From an uncultured Glaciecola sp. (GTDB taxonomy: Bacteria; Pseudomonadota; Gammaproteobacteria; Enterobacterales; Alteromonadaceae): a stretch of 64,000 bases of DNA. Location of the stretch: the NCBI GenBank assembly GCA_947496235.1, contig CANMCE010000010.1, positions 62,001 through 126,000 of the forward strand, given 5' to 3'. The notes under the pieces are model-generated. The model did no database searches. It was not told the origin of the DNA and was given only the letters and a program-made list of their open reading frames with translations. Positions 9,879 through 17,434 of the stretch are shown piece by piece. Within the stretch, counting starts at the first letter, position 1. Each line of letters opens with the position of its first letter. The position numbers and the translations under genes were made by a program.

Positions 9879-10679
9879 ATGAGTTCAAAAGAGAATCTGC
9901 TGATCGAAGGATCAGAATTAAACCTAATATTTATTCATGGTTGGGGAATGAATTCTGGTGTCTGGCGATCGTTTCAACCTTTCCTGGACAGTCTAGACAT
10001 TCCTAAAGGTATAACTGCCAACTGTCATTTTTTAGATTTACCCGGCTATGGGAATTCTAAACATGTGTCCTTGGATCACTACAATCTGGCTGCATTGAGT
10101 GAGCACGTGGAAAGTTTGCTACCCACAAATACTCTGTTGATCGGCTGGTCCTTAGGGGGCTTAGTAGCCACTGCAATTGCGCTATCTGCTAGCCAAAAAG
10201 TAGTTGGTTTAATAAACCTGTGTTCATCACCAAAGTTTATGCAAGAAGGAAATTGGCCAGGAATAAAACCAGACGTCATTGCGGCATTTGAGTCCCAGTT
10301 GGTAGGTGAATATGCTCAATTAATGAAACGTTTCGTTGGCATTCAATTTATGGGTGTTGAATCTCAACGGACTAACAGTAAAGAAGTGTTAAATAACATT
10401 TTGGATTATCCAGCGCCTGACAAAGAGGTATTGGCGGCTGGACTAGAGATCCTCAAAAATACCGATTTTCGTGAGCGATTGGGCAAGTTGGATATTCCGC
10501 AACTAAATATCTTTGGTCGTCTCGATAGTCTTGTACCAATAAAAGTTGTCGATGAAATTCAGCAACTAAGTGCATTGTCTTGCCATCAGGTAATTGCAAA
10601 AGCATCACACGCACCGTTTATTTCCCATCCTCAAGAGGTCTTAAAGGCTATCAATGGTTTTATCACTGAAAGCTTGTAA
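9879..10679 (+). CDS. bioH: pimeloyl-ACP methyl ester esterase BioH
   Basis: Alpha/beta hydrolase that removes the methyl ester from pimeloyl-ACP methyl ester in biotin synthesis. 266 residues: oxyanion region FIHGWGMNSGVW, nucleophile elbow GWSLGG (Ser91), acid in GRLDSLVP and base in ASHAPF. Its position opposite comF and near nfuA supports BioH over other hydrolases. A dispersed palindrome copy at 9984-9996 encodes FLDSLD (residues about 35-40), a surface-type region just after the first helix. Confidence 0.88.
   Translation: MSSKENLLIEGSELNLIFIHGWGMNSGVWRSFQPFLDSLDIPKGITANCHFLDLPGYGNSKHVSLDHYNLAALSEHVESLLPTNTLLIGWSLGGLVATAIALSASQKVVGLINLCSSPKFMQEGNWPGIKPDVIAAFESQLVGEYAQLMKRFVGIQFMGVESQRTNSKEVLNNILDYPAPDKEVLAAGLEILKNTDFRERLGKLDIPQLNIFGRLDSLVPIKVVDEIQQLSALSCHQVIAKASHAPFISHPQEVLKAINGFITESL
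9984..9996 (+). repeat. dispersed palindrome copy inside bioH
   Basis: Exact CTGGACAGTCTAG followed by ACA, read as LDSLD in BioH. The 9-mer expected 9 bp downstream is degenerate (5 of 9 matches to TGTGGATAA). Confidence 0.85.
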
Positions 10680-10682
10680 ACG

Positions 10683-10764
10683 TTATTCAATAAAAAATGC
10701 CTAGACTGTCCAGTCATTTTTTAAACGAACTTGTTGTTCACAAAAAACTGCCTGGACTGTCCAG
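10683..10764 (-). repeat. two composite palindrome/DnaA-box-like units, bioH downstream gap
   Basis: Two minus-oriented copies, at 10701-10713 (CTAGACTGTCCAG) and 10752-10764 (CTGGACTGTCCAG), 51 bp apart. Each has, exactly 9 bp away on the expected side, a 9-mer resembling TTATCCACA: TTGTTCACA at 10734-10742 (7 of 9) and TTATTCAAT at 10683-10691 (6 of 9). Spacers are A-rich and end in TGC. The pair fills most of the 152-bp gap between bioH and the small rod-like gene and could also act as a weak terminator. Confidence 0.85.
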
Positions 10765-10831
10765 CAAAAGCTAAAGGTTAATTTTCATCAGCCGATAATA
10801 TGAGTTGGTAGACTGTATTTGAGGTGCTCCA

Positions 10832-11077
10832 ATGGTAGATAGTATTTCGTCAAATGGCTTGCAATCAGCCTTGTATAGCGGTGTTCAAGGTTATAACCGC
10901 GGTCAACAAATGGTCAACGACGCCAGTGCTAACCTCGCCCAATCAAATAGACAAAACATAGATTTAAATTCATCCGTGATACAAATGACAGTAGGTCAAC
11001 TGCAAGCAGAGGCGTCAGTAGAGGTCATTCAACGCACTCAGGGAATGATAGGCACCATAATAGACACCTACGCTTAA
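10832..11077 (+). CDS. small conserved protein with flagellar-rod-like ends
   Basis: 81 residues, no signal peptide or membrane segment. The N-terminal half is polar and Asn/Gln/Ser-rich (GVQGYNRGQQMVNDASANLA). The end, VIQRTQGMIGTIIDTYA, resembles the C-terminal helix of flagellar rod and hook proteins, and the heptad pattern is compatible with a coiled coil. GAGGTG lies before the ATG. It sits just ahead of a SprA-like gene with 12 bp between them, so the two are probably co-transcribed. Function unknown; the rod similarity is my reading, not a tested homology. Confidence 0.7.
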   Translation: MVDSISSNGLQSALYSGVQGYNRGQQMVNDASANLAQSNRQNIDLNSSVIQMTVGQLQAEASVEVIQRTQGMIGTIIDTYA

Positions 11078-11089
11078 CTTAATATTTTT

Positions 11090-11719
11090 ATGCTTATTAC
11101 TTCTTCTTTTTATCAACCAGCGATTCCTTTGACATACTCAGAGGCGTCAACTGCGGATGATAGAAAAGAGCATCAAAATAAAGATAACTCCCAAGATACG
11201 GTTAACATAAAAGGTGAAAAGTCTTCCGAATCTGATACCTATAAAAAACCAACTTCAACCACCAATGCATCAGAGCAATTAACTGACGAAGAACAAAAGC
11301 AAGTAACGGATCTTAAGCGCAGAGATACTGAAGTACGGGCTCATGAACAAGCTCATGCAAGTGTTGGAGGGCAATATGCGGGAGCGCCTTCCTACGAATT
11401 TCAAACCGGCCCCGATGGGAAGAAATACGCGGTAGGTGGTGAGGTTTCAATCGATGTTAGTGAGGCTAAGGATGCTCAAGCAACTATTCAAAAAATGCAG
11501 ATTGTTCGACGAGCAGCAATGGCGCCAGCTGAACCTTCTTCACAAGATTTTAAAGTAGCAGCAGAAGCGACTCAAAAAGAACAAGCTGCTAGAGCTGAGC
11601 TTAATAAAGGCTCAGAAGATACAGAATCAACGGCTATAAAAGAAAATCAAAATAAATTAGCGCAGTACGCAGAAGTGGAATCAGTAATCACTGATCCCAC
11701 AATTAACATAAGCGCTTAA
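11090..11719 (+). CDS. SprA-related putative metalloprotease
   Basis: 209 residues. The central block RDTEVRAHEQAHASVGG is the hallmark of the SprA-related / CJM1_0395 family of putative metalloproteases (HExxH-like HEQAHA), followed by GAPSYEFQTGPDGKKYAVGGEVSIDVS and the alpha-helical AQATIQKMQIVRRAAMAPAEPS. The N-terminal 75 residues are low-complexity and highly charged; the C-terminal 50 are helical. No signal peptide is evident. The molecular function of the family is not established. Confidence 0.83.
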   Translation: MLITSSFYQPAIPLTYSEASTADDRKEHQNKDNSQDTVNIKGEKSSESDTYKKPTSTTNASEQLTDEEQKQVTDLKRRDTEVRAHEQAHASVGGQYAGAPSYEFQTGPDGKKYAVGGEVSIDVSEAKDAQATIQKMQIVRRAAMAPAEPSSQDFKVAAEATQKEQAARAELNKGSEDTESTAIKENQNKLAQYAEVESVITDPTINISA

Positions 11720-11720
11720 T

Positions 11721-14018
11721 TTACTTTTTTGCTTTAGCAAAAGCTTCTGCAAAGGCATTCCCCATGGCCGCATTAGCATTCACAGGCTTGGCTTTTTGAG
11801 GGGGAGACTTTTTGCCTTTTTGGCTTTTTGCCGGAGCAGATTTAGGAGCAGAGACTTCATCGTCTAAACGCATGGTTAAAGAAATACGCTTACGTTGTAC
11901 ATCAACTTCAGTCACTTTGACTTTAACCACGTCCCCAGTTTTTACCACTTCTCTTGGGTCTTTGATAAATTTATTAGTCATCGCGGAAATGTGTACCAAA
12001 CCGTCTTGATGCACCCCAATATCAACAAAAGCGCCAAAATTCGCTACGTTACTGACCACTCCTTCTAGCGTCATGCCAACTTTAAGGTCCTGAATTTCAG
12101 ATACCCCTTCTTTAAACACGGCGGTTTTAAATTCTGGACGGGGATCGCGGCCGGGCTTTTCTAATTCTTTAACGATATCCCGTAAAGTCGGTAGTCCAAA
12201 TTCATCGGAAACGAGATCTTTTAACTCGATTTTGCCAAGAATTTCAGAATTTCCAATCATCTGTGCAATGTCTACCTTTGCACTGGTCGCAATTTTATCA
12301 ACGACTTCGTAAGCTTCTGGGTGAACGGCACTGGCATCAAGAGGATTTGTACCATTCATTACCCGTAAAAAACCAGCCGCCTGTTCAAATGCTTTTGGAC
12401 CTAGGCGCTCTACTTTTTTCAACGCTGAACGACTATCAAAGGCACCGTTCTGATCGCGGTACATGACGATATTGTATGCCAATGTTTTATTGAGCCCCGA
12501 TACATGAGTTAATAACGCAGGAGAGGCGGTATTTAAATCTACACCCACGGCATTTACGCAATCTTCGATGACATTGTCTAACGATTGTGCTAACTGGCTT
12601 TGATTAACATCATGCTGATACTGGCCAACCCCAATAGCTTTGGGTTCGATTTTAACCAATTCTGCCAGAGGATCTTGTAACCTGCGAGCTATAGATACCG
12701 CACCTCGTAAAGACACGTCAAGATCAGGAAGTTCGTTCGAAGCTAGCTCAGAAGCTGAATACACAGATGCGCCTGCTTCGCTAATCATGATTTTTTGTAC
12801 TTTTAATTCAGGTGCAGCCTTCATCATATCTGCAACTAATTTATCGGTTTCTCGGGATCCTGTTCCATTGCCAATACTGATCAAATCAACCTTGTGTTGT
12901 TTGCATAAAGTAGCAAGAGTTCGCATGGATTTTTCCCATTGATTCTGCGGCGCATGAGGAAAAATGGTCGCGGTACCTACTACCTTACCTGTTGCATCCA
13001 CTATGGCTACTTTTACACCAGTACGTAGACCTGGATCTAATCCCATAGTCACTTGCGGACCAGCGGGCGCAGCCATTAACAGATCTTTTAAGTTCTTGGC
13101 AAACACGTTAATCGCTTCAGTTTCTGAGCGTTCACGCAATTGCGAAAATAGTTCTGTTTCTAAATGTAGTGCTAGTTTAATTTTCCATGTCCACTGGATA
13201 ACAGTTGTTAACCAACGATCTCTTGGTGTTGCGGCTAATCTTAGTCCAAGTGCTTGTTTAATTAATTCTTCACATACCTGGCTTTTGTTTTCACTCGTTT
13301 CAGGTGATGGATCTAGAGATAAATTCAATATGCCTTCATTTCTGCCTCTAAATACCGCCAACGCTCTATGGCTTGGGATACTGGCGTACTTTTCTGAATA
13401 ATCAAAATAGTCTGAATACTTCTCACCTTTGGTCTCCATGCCTTCAATGACTTGGCTTGTGACATGAGCACTTTGAGATAAATGTTGTCTGACTTTTTGT
13501 AATACATCAGCATTTTCAGCAAAGCGTTCCATAAGTATGAATTTAGCGCCATCCAAGGCTGCTTTGGTATCCTCTATACCTGCCTCTGAATTAAGGAAGG
13601 CTTGAGCTGCAGTTTCTGGGTCTACTTGAGCATCATCGAGTAATTCGTCAGCTAATGGCAGCAGTCCCGCTTCAATAGCAATTTGGCCTTTGGTTCTACG
13701 TCTAGGTTTATAAGGTAAATATAAGTCTTCTAAGCTAGTCTTATTTTCTGCATCGACGATTTTCTGTTGCAGAGAATCGGTTAACTTCCCTTGTTCATCA
13801 ATGGATTTGAGGATGACCTTTTTGCGGTCTTCTAATTCTCTCAGATATGTAAGGCGTTGTTCTAAATGTCGTAATTGGGTGTCGGTAAGCCCCTGAGTCG
13901 CTTCTTTTCGATAGCGCGCAATAAAGGGTACGGTAGAGCCACTATCTAGAAGTTCAATGGCTGCATTGATTTGTTGTTCATTGGCATTTAGTTCGTTTGC
14001 AATGATAGTTTGAATCAT
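11721..14018 (-). CDS. tex: Tex-family transcription accessory protein
   Basis: 765-residue RNA-binding protein with the Tex layout: N-terminal helical Tex_N domain beginning [20 protein letters not shown], a YqgF/RNase H-like domain ([18 protein letters not shown]), helix-hairpin-helix repeats ([31 protein letters not shown]) and a C-terminal S1 domain ([21 protein letters not shown]). The last 40 residues are Lys/Ala/Pro-rich. Tex influences transcription and toxin expression in several pathogens, with the mechanism still debated. Tandem with greB upstream, a common arrangement. Confidence 0.96.
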   Translation of the reverse strand: MIQTIIANELNANEQQINAAIELLDSGSTVPFIARYRKEATQGLTDTQLRHLEQRLTYLRELEDRKKVILKSIDEQGKLTDSLQQKIVDAENKTSLEDLYLPYKPRRRTKGQIAIEAGLLPLADELLDDAQVDPETAAQAFLNSEAGIEDTKAALDGAKFILMERFAENADVLQKVRQHLSQSAHVTSQVIEGMETKGEKYSDYFDYSEKYASIPSHRALAVFRGRNEGILNLSLDPSPETSENKSQVCEELIKQALGLRLAATPRDRWLTTVIQWTWKIKLALHLETELFSQLRERSETEAINVFAKNLKDLLMAAPAGPQVTMGLDPGLRTGVKVAIVDATGKVVGTATIFPHAPQNQWEKSMRTLATLCKQHKVDLISIGNGTGSRETDKLVADMMKAAPELKVQKIMISEAGASVYSASELASNELPDLDVSLRGAVSIARRLQDPLAELVKIEPKAIGVGQYQHDVNQSQLAQSLDNVIEDCVNAVGVDLNTASPALLTHVSGLNKTLAYNIVMYRDQNGAFDSRSALKKVERLGPKAFEQAAGFLRVMNGTNPLDASAVHPEAYEVVDKIATSAKVDIAQMIGNSEILGKIELKDLVSDEFGLPTLRDIVKELEKPGRDPRPEFKTAVFKEGVSEIQDLKVGMTLEGVVSNVANFGAFVDIGVHQDGLVHISAMTNKFIKDPREVVKTGDVVKVKVTEVDVQRKRISLTMRLDDEVSAPKSAPAKSQKGKKSPPQKAKPVNANAAMGNAFAEAFAKAKK

Positions 14019-14136
14019 TAAATTTTGGTCTCTTTAGAATTAAAAGGAGTGCTACATGGTGTATTTTAAGGGGGCAGAGTATAGCCCCTTATGGCAGTTT
14101 TCAATACATTTTTGGTCTAAAAATTAGATTCTTTCA

Positions 14137-14610
14137 CTACTTATCATAGTCAATTTTAGTGACATACCAATAAAAGGTACCCGCTTCGGTTTTTACAATC
14201 ACTTCATCCCCGACTTCTTTCTTTAATAATGCACGGGCCATGGGAGAGTCTATAGAAATTACATCTTTTCGCTTAAATATTTCATCATAACCGACTATCT
14301 GAAAACTGCGTTTTTCTGATGCGTCATTTTCAATCTCAACGTGGGCACCAAAAAATACCTTTCCGTTTTGAGAGGGATGATATTGAACGACTTTTATCCG
14401 CTCTAAGGTTTTAGTTAAATAACGAACCCGTCTGTCTATTTCTCTTAGACGTCTTTTGTTGTACTGATAATCAGCATTTTCACTTCGATCACCTAAACTA
14501 GCAGCCCAGGTTACTTTTTTCGTAATTTCTGGTCTTTCTTCTTTCCATAGGTAATCGAGTTCCGTTTTTAACTTATGATAGCCAGAAGGTGTAATTAAAG
14601 GGGTTGGCAT
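14137..14610 (-). CDS. greB: transcription elongation factor GreB
   Basis: Binds the RNA polymerase secondary channel and stimulates cleavage of backtracked transcripts. 157 residues: N-terminal coiled coil (about 1-77, starting MPTPLITPSGYHKLKTELDYLW) with the acidic tip sequence GDRSENADYQYNKRRLREIDRR, then the FKBP-like domain. The RRLREIDRRVRYL region and overall length favour GreB over GreA. Upstream of tex on the same strand. Confidence 0.93.
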   Translation of the reverse strand: MPTPLITPSGYHKLKTELDYLWKEERPEITKKVTWAASLGDRSENADYQYNKRRLREIDRRVRYLTKTLERIKVVQYHPSQNGKVFFGAHVEIENDASEKRSFQIVGYDEIFKRKDVISIDSPMARALLKKEVGDEVIVKTEAGTFYWYVTKIDYDK

Positions 14611-14725
14611 GTTTAACGTTTACCGTCTTTTTGAATAAATAAATGAACCATTTACAGGGGGTTAAGTCTATAAAAAAGCAAGCAACTAAACTAGCAGTAT
14701 TGTTTATTTTAATTTGGAGGCTCTA

Positions 14726-14986
14726 ATGGCGTTTTCAAAAACAAATAGCATGCAAGTTAGGCAAGCATCATGGCTATCAATGTTGGTCAGCCTTGTATTA
14801 ATAAACACCTTTATTTTGGGCACACTAGGCTTGGCATTGTGCTTTTTGTCGGTGTTAACTGATACTCAGGATGCATGGCTGGGTAATGCGTTTGTCCTTA
14901 GTATCGGTAGTATTCTTTTCGGTTATATGTTGTTAGCAATTCGAAGAAAGAGACGCCGAAAGTATCAACAGGTTACTGTTAAGTAA
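14726..14986 (+). CDS. small two-helix membrane protein, function unknown
   Basis: 86 residues. Two hydrophobic segments (about 17-45 and 55-75) are followed by a strongly basic tail, RRKRRRKYQQ, so the positive-inside rule puts the tail in the cytoplasm. Start at ATG 14726, with TTTGGAGG at 14713-14720 as ribosome site; an in-frame TTG at 14714 is part of that site rather than a start. No family recognised. The last codons overlap a 12-bp inverted repeat. Confidence 0.65.
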   Translation: MAFSKTNSMQVRQASWLSMLVSLVLINTFILGTLGLALCFLSVLTDTQDAWLGNAFVLSIGSILFGYMLLAIRRKRRRKYQQVTVK

Positions 14987-14993
14987 CCTGTTG
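14966..14993. terminator. hairpin between the small membrane gene and fkpA-type gene
   Basis: Perfect 12-bp inverted repeat, CAACAGGTTACT / AGTAACCTGTTG, with the 4-nt loop GTTA, overlapping the stop codon of the + strand gene and ending 10 bp before the end of the convergent lipoprotein gene. There is no long T run on either side, so termination is likely but not proven. Confidence 0.55.
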
Positions 14994-15002
14994 CTGATCA
15001 TT

Positions 15003-15794
15003 TTACTGTTCTAAAACTTCTAACAATTCCACTTCAAAAATTAGCGTAGAGTTAGGTGTGATTTTACCTTGGGCTCTGGATCTGTAGGCTAATTCAGCTG
15101 GGATATAAAACTTAAATTTGGCGCCTTCTTGCATCAGCTGAAGGCCTTCTGTCCAGCCGGAAATTACCTGATTTAAACGGAATGTGGCAGGTGCATTTCG
15201 CGAATAAGATGAATCGAACTCAGTACCATCTAGTAAAGTTCCTCTATAGTGGACTTTGACTCTATCTTGCGCAGATGGGCTCTTGCCTTCACCCTCGGTT
15301 AATACCTCATACTGCAGACCGGATTCAGTTACTTTTACACCTTCTTTGGTCGCATTTTCAGCGAGGAAAGTTTTACCTTCAACAATATTTTTTTCCGCAG
15401 CGATTTTATTTGCTTCCATTTGTGCGCTTTGTAAAAGGGCATCTGCTTCTTGGGAAAGGCGCTGTAATTCTTGTTGAGAGAAGCGCGGTTTACTGGCGAG
15501 CATTTCGGTAAATCCAGCAAGTAATGCATCTCGGTCAACGCCAAGATTTACTTTCTCTTGTTCAATTAATTTGTTATTAGCGTAATAGCCCAAACTCGCA
15601 CCCAAAGCATAACTATACTTTTGTGCATCAGTAGTGTATTCGTTGGTTTGGGATGTCGCTTCCGTTTCTTGAGCTGGCGCTGTTTCAGATGTTGCTGGTG
15701 CTTCAGTCGTGGATTTTTCTTCTTCTTTTGCACCGCCACAAGCTGTAACGATTAATGCAGAAGCTAATATTGTGGCTATATAAGCCTGTTTCAT
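15003..15794 (-). CDS. fkpA: FkpA-type FKBP peptidyl-prolyl isomerase, lipoprotein
   Basis: Periplasmic folding catalyst, about 263 residues. The start at 15794 gives MKQAYIATILASALIVTACGG, a lipoprotein signal with lipobox VTAC, so it is probably lipid-anchored, unlike soluble E. coli FkpA. Then come an acidic Thr/Glu linker, the FKBP N-terminal dimerisation domain (YTTDAQKYSYALGASLGYYA onward) and the FKBP catalytic domain (VKVHYRGTLLDGTEFDSSY, VISGWTEGLQLM, YRSRAQGKITPNSTLIFEVEL). Neighbouring slyX and yheV match the enterobacterial fkpA-slyX-yheV region. Confidence 0.9.
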   Translation of the reverse strand: MKQAYIATILASALIVTACGGAKEEEKSTTEAPATSETAPAQETEATSQTNEYTTDAQKYSYALGASLGYYANNKLIEQEKVNLGVDRDALLAGFTEMLASKPRFSQQELQRLSQEADALLQSAQMEANKIAAEKNIVEGKTFLAENATKEGVKVTESGLQYEVLTEGEGKSPSAQDRVKVHYRGTLLDGTEFDSSYSRNAPATFRLNQVISGWTEGLQLMQEGAKFKFYIPAELAYRSRAQGKITPNSTLIFEVELLEVLEQ

Positions 15795-15887
15795 AGGATT
15801 CTCCGATTTATAATGGATCAACTTAAGGTTGTATTGATATATTCCGATACATGGTAAACACCTAGCCCTTAAAGTTAAACCTATTTG

Positions 15888-16859
15888 ATGAAAAGCGTAA
15901 TAAAAAGTTCGATTTTACTGTTGGCTACCCTAATAGTGGGGTGCAGTATTCCAGAATCAACACCCACTAATAGGATTATGTTGTCCGAAAGTGGTGTATA
16001 TGATGCCCATATCAATGAAGAAGGGTCTTTGGCAATAGTTACGGCAGTGGATGGTGCGATTAATGTTTGGGATTTACAGACAAATCAAATACGTTACACC
16101 TGGCAGCACCAAGGGGAAGGTACGAACCTAGTCGATGCAGTTAGGTTTTCTCCAGATAGTTCAGTCGCTGTAACCTCAGATAGTGAAGCCTTTGCCTTGT
16201 GGAATATGGAAAATGGTGAGCCTATAGGATTTTGGCGAATCGACGAAGATACTACGGTCAGAGATATCGCGGTTGCCAATAATGGTGATGCAATTCTTGT
16301 TGGCCGAGCCAATGGTCATGTATTATTTTTTGAACCTTACTCGGGGCGAAGATTAGAATTTTTAGGACATGAAGAGAAAGTAAATACGGTCGATCTCTCT
16401 GCCAATGGCCGCTACGCAATAACGGGCGGCAATGACTATAGAGCCTATCTTTGGGACACCCAAACCGGACAAATCATTCACGTTTTTGCGCACCCTCACC
16501 GAGTCAGTATGGTGCTAATGGATCAACAAGCTAGGTTTGTTTTTACCGCCGATAGCCAAGACAATGCACAAATTTGGGACGCCCAAACCGGCAAAGCCAT
16601 TAGCCAGCTAAGATTCATTGAGCGACAGATTATATTCACAAGCGCAAGGTTCTCTAAAGATGGTAAGTGGTTACTTACAGGGTCTCCATCAAAAAGAATG
16701 CGGCTGTGGGATGTGGCCAGTGGAGAAGAAATTAAGCAGTGGAGAGTAAAAGCAAATTCAGGCCCAGCACCTCAATCAGCAGTAGTTTACGCAGTTGGTT
16801 TCAGGCAAAATACACCCATGTCTATCGCTAGTAGCGGTTATCTAGCCTATTGGGAGTAA
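15888..16859 (+). CDS. WD40-repeat lipoprotein
   Basis: About 323 residues. The start at 15888 gives MKSVIKSSILLLATLIVGC, with lipobox LIVGC, so the protein is predicted to be lipidated and in the periplasm. The rest is a beta-propeller: repeated units ending in ...xxWD/LW, such as INVWDLQTNQI, FALWNMENGEP, AYLWDTQTGQI, AQIWDAQTGKA and MRLWDVASGEE, about six or seven blades. Propellers of this kind are scaffolds, and no enzyme motif is seen. It stops 3 bp before slyX, so they are coupled. I know of no established role. Confidence 0.82.
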   Translation: MKSVIKSSILLLATLIVGCSIPESTPTNRIMLSESGVYDAHINEEGSLAIVTAVDGAINVWDLQTNQIRYTWQHQGEGTNLVDAVRFSPDSSVAVTSDSEAFALWNMENGEPIGFWRIDEDTTVRDIAVANNGDAILVGRANGHVLFFEPYSGRRLEFLGHEEKVNTVDLSANGRYAITGGNDYRAYLWDTQTGQIIHVFAHPHRVSMVLMDQQARFVFTADSQDNAQIWDAQTGKAISQLRFIERQIIFTSARFSKDGKWLLTGSPSKRMRLWDVASGEEIKQWRVKANSGPAPQSAVVYAVGFRQNTPMSIASSGYLAYWE

Positions 16860-16862
16860 ACA

Positions 16863-17087
16863 GTGGCAAACACAATTCAAGACGCGGAAGAGCGCATCGA
16901 TTATTTAGAAATTAAGGTCGCTTATCAAGAAGACACCATAGAGCAATTAAATCAGACAATTATCAAGCAACAACTATTGCTTAATGAACTAACAGAAAGA
17001 ATGCAATTTTTAGGTGAAAAGTTAGCATCTATTCAAGTCAGCAATTTGGCTTCAGGGGATCAGGTTGAAATTCCGCCTCATTACTAA
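16863..17087 (+). CDS. slyX: SlyX family protein
   Basis: 74 residues, GTG start with GGAG about 8 nt before it. Almost entirely helical with a heptad pattern (ERIDYLEIKVAYQEDTIEQL), then the family tail ending in the Pro-Pro-His-Tyr motif EIPPHY. SlyX is a small coiled-coil protein of unknown function, usually beside fkpA or slyD. Confidence 0.92.
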   Translation: MANTIQDAEERIDYLEIKVAYQEDTIEQLNQTIIKQQLLLNELTERMQFLGEKLASIQVSNLASGDQVEIPPHY

Positions 17088-17110
17088 AAGGTAGAAAGGC
17101 TTTAATAGCA

Positions 17111-17314
17111 CTATTCAGGTTTAAATAGTCCAATAACATTGGCACTACCCTTACTTGCCTGAGTCGCCTGGTCGTCAGTTTGCGTTTGGGTGTGGCCACA
17201 ATTGACACATTCTACTTTTTCAACGTTATTTTCCATAAACAACATAAGCGTATCCATTGACTTGCATTTTGGACAGGTGGCGCCGGCAATAAATCGTTTC
17301 TTTTTGCGTGTCAT
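17111..17314 (-). CDS. yheV: YheV-family zinc-ribbon protein
   Basis: 67 residues. Zinc ribbon CPKC (Cys14, Cys17) and CVNC (Cys36, Cys39), preceded by the basic start MTRKKKRFIAGA and ending GLFKPE, both typical of the family. Function unknown. Opposite strand to slyX and yheS, but in the same conserved neighbourhood as in E. coli. Confidence 0.9.
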   Translation of the reverse strand: MTRKKKRFIAGATCPKCKSMDTLMLFMENNVEKVECVNCGHTQTQTDDQATQASKGSANVIGLFKPE

Positions 17315-17434
17315 AGAGTTTAAACAGGTTTCTCTTATTGGATAAGGATATCATTATACACTTTGTTAAAAGCAAATGATCACTTAACGTGTTTTTGCTA
17401 TCCTTGCGCCACTTTTGAAAAGCAAAAAAAAATT

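Noticed and set aside
12964-13401. A 145-codon open frame opposite tex
   Set aside because: Shadow of a strongly conserved gene; no domain in its translation.
14067-14091. Hairpin TAAGGGG...CCCCTTA between tex and greB as terminator
   Set aside because: A bulge in the stem and no T run after it on the minus strand; tex lies immediately downstream, so termination is doubtful.
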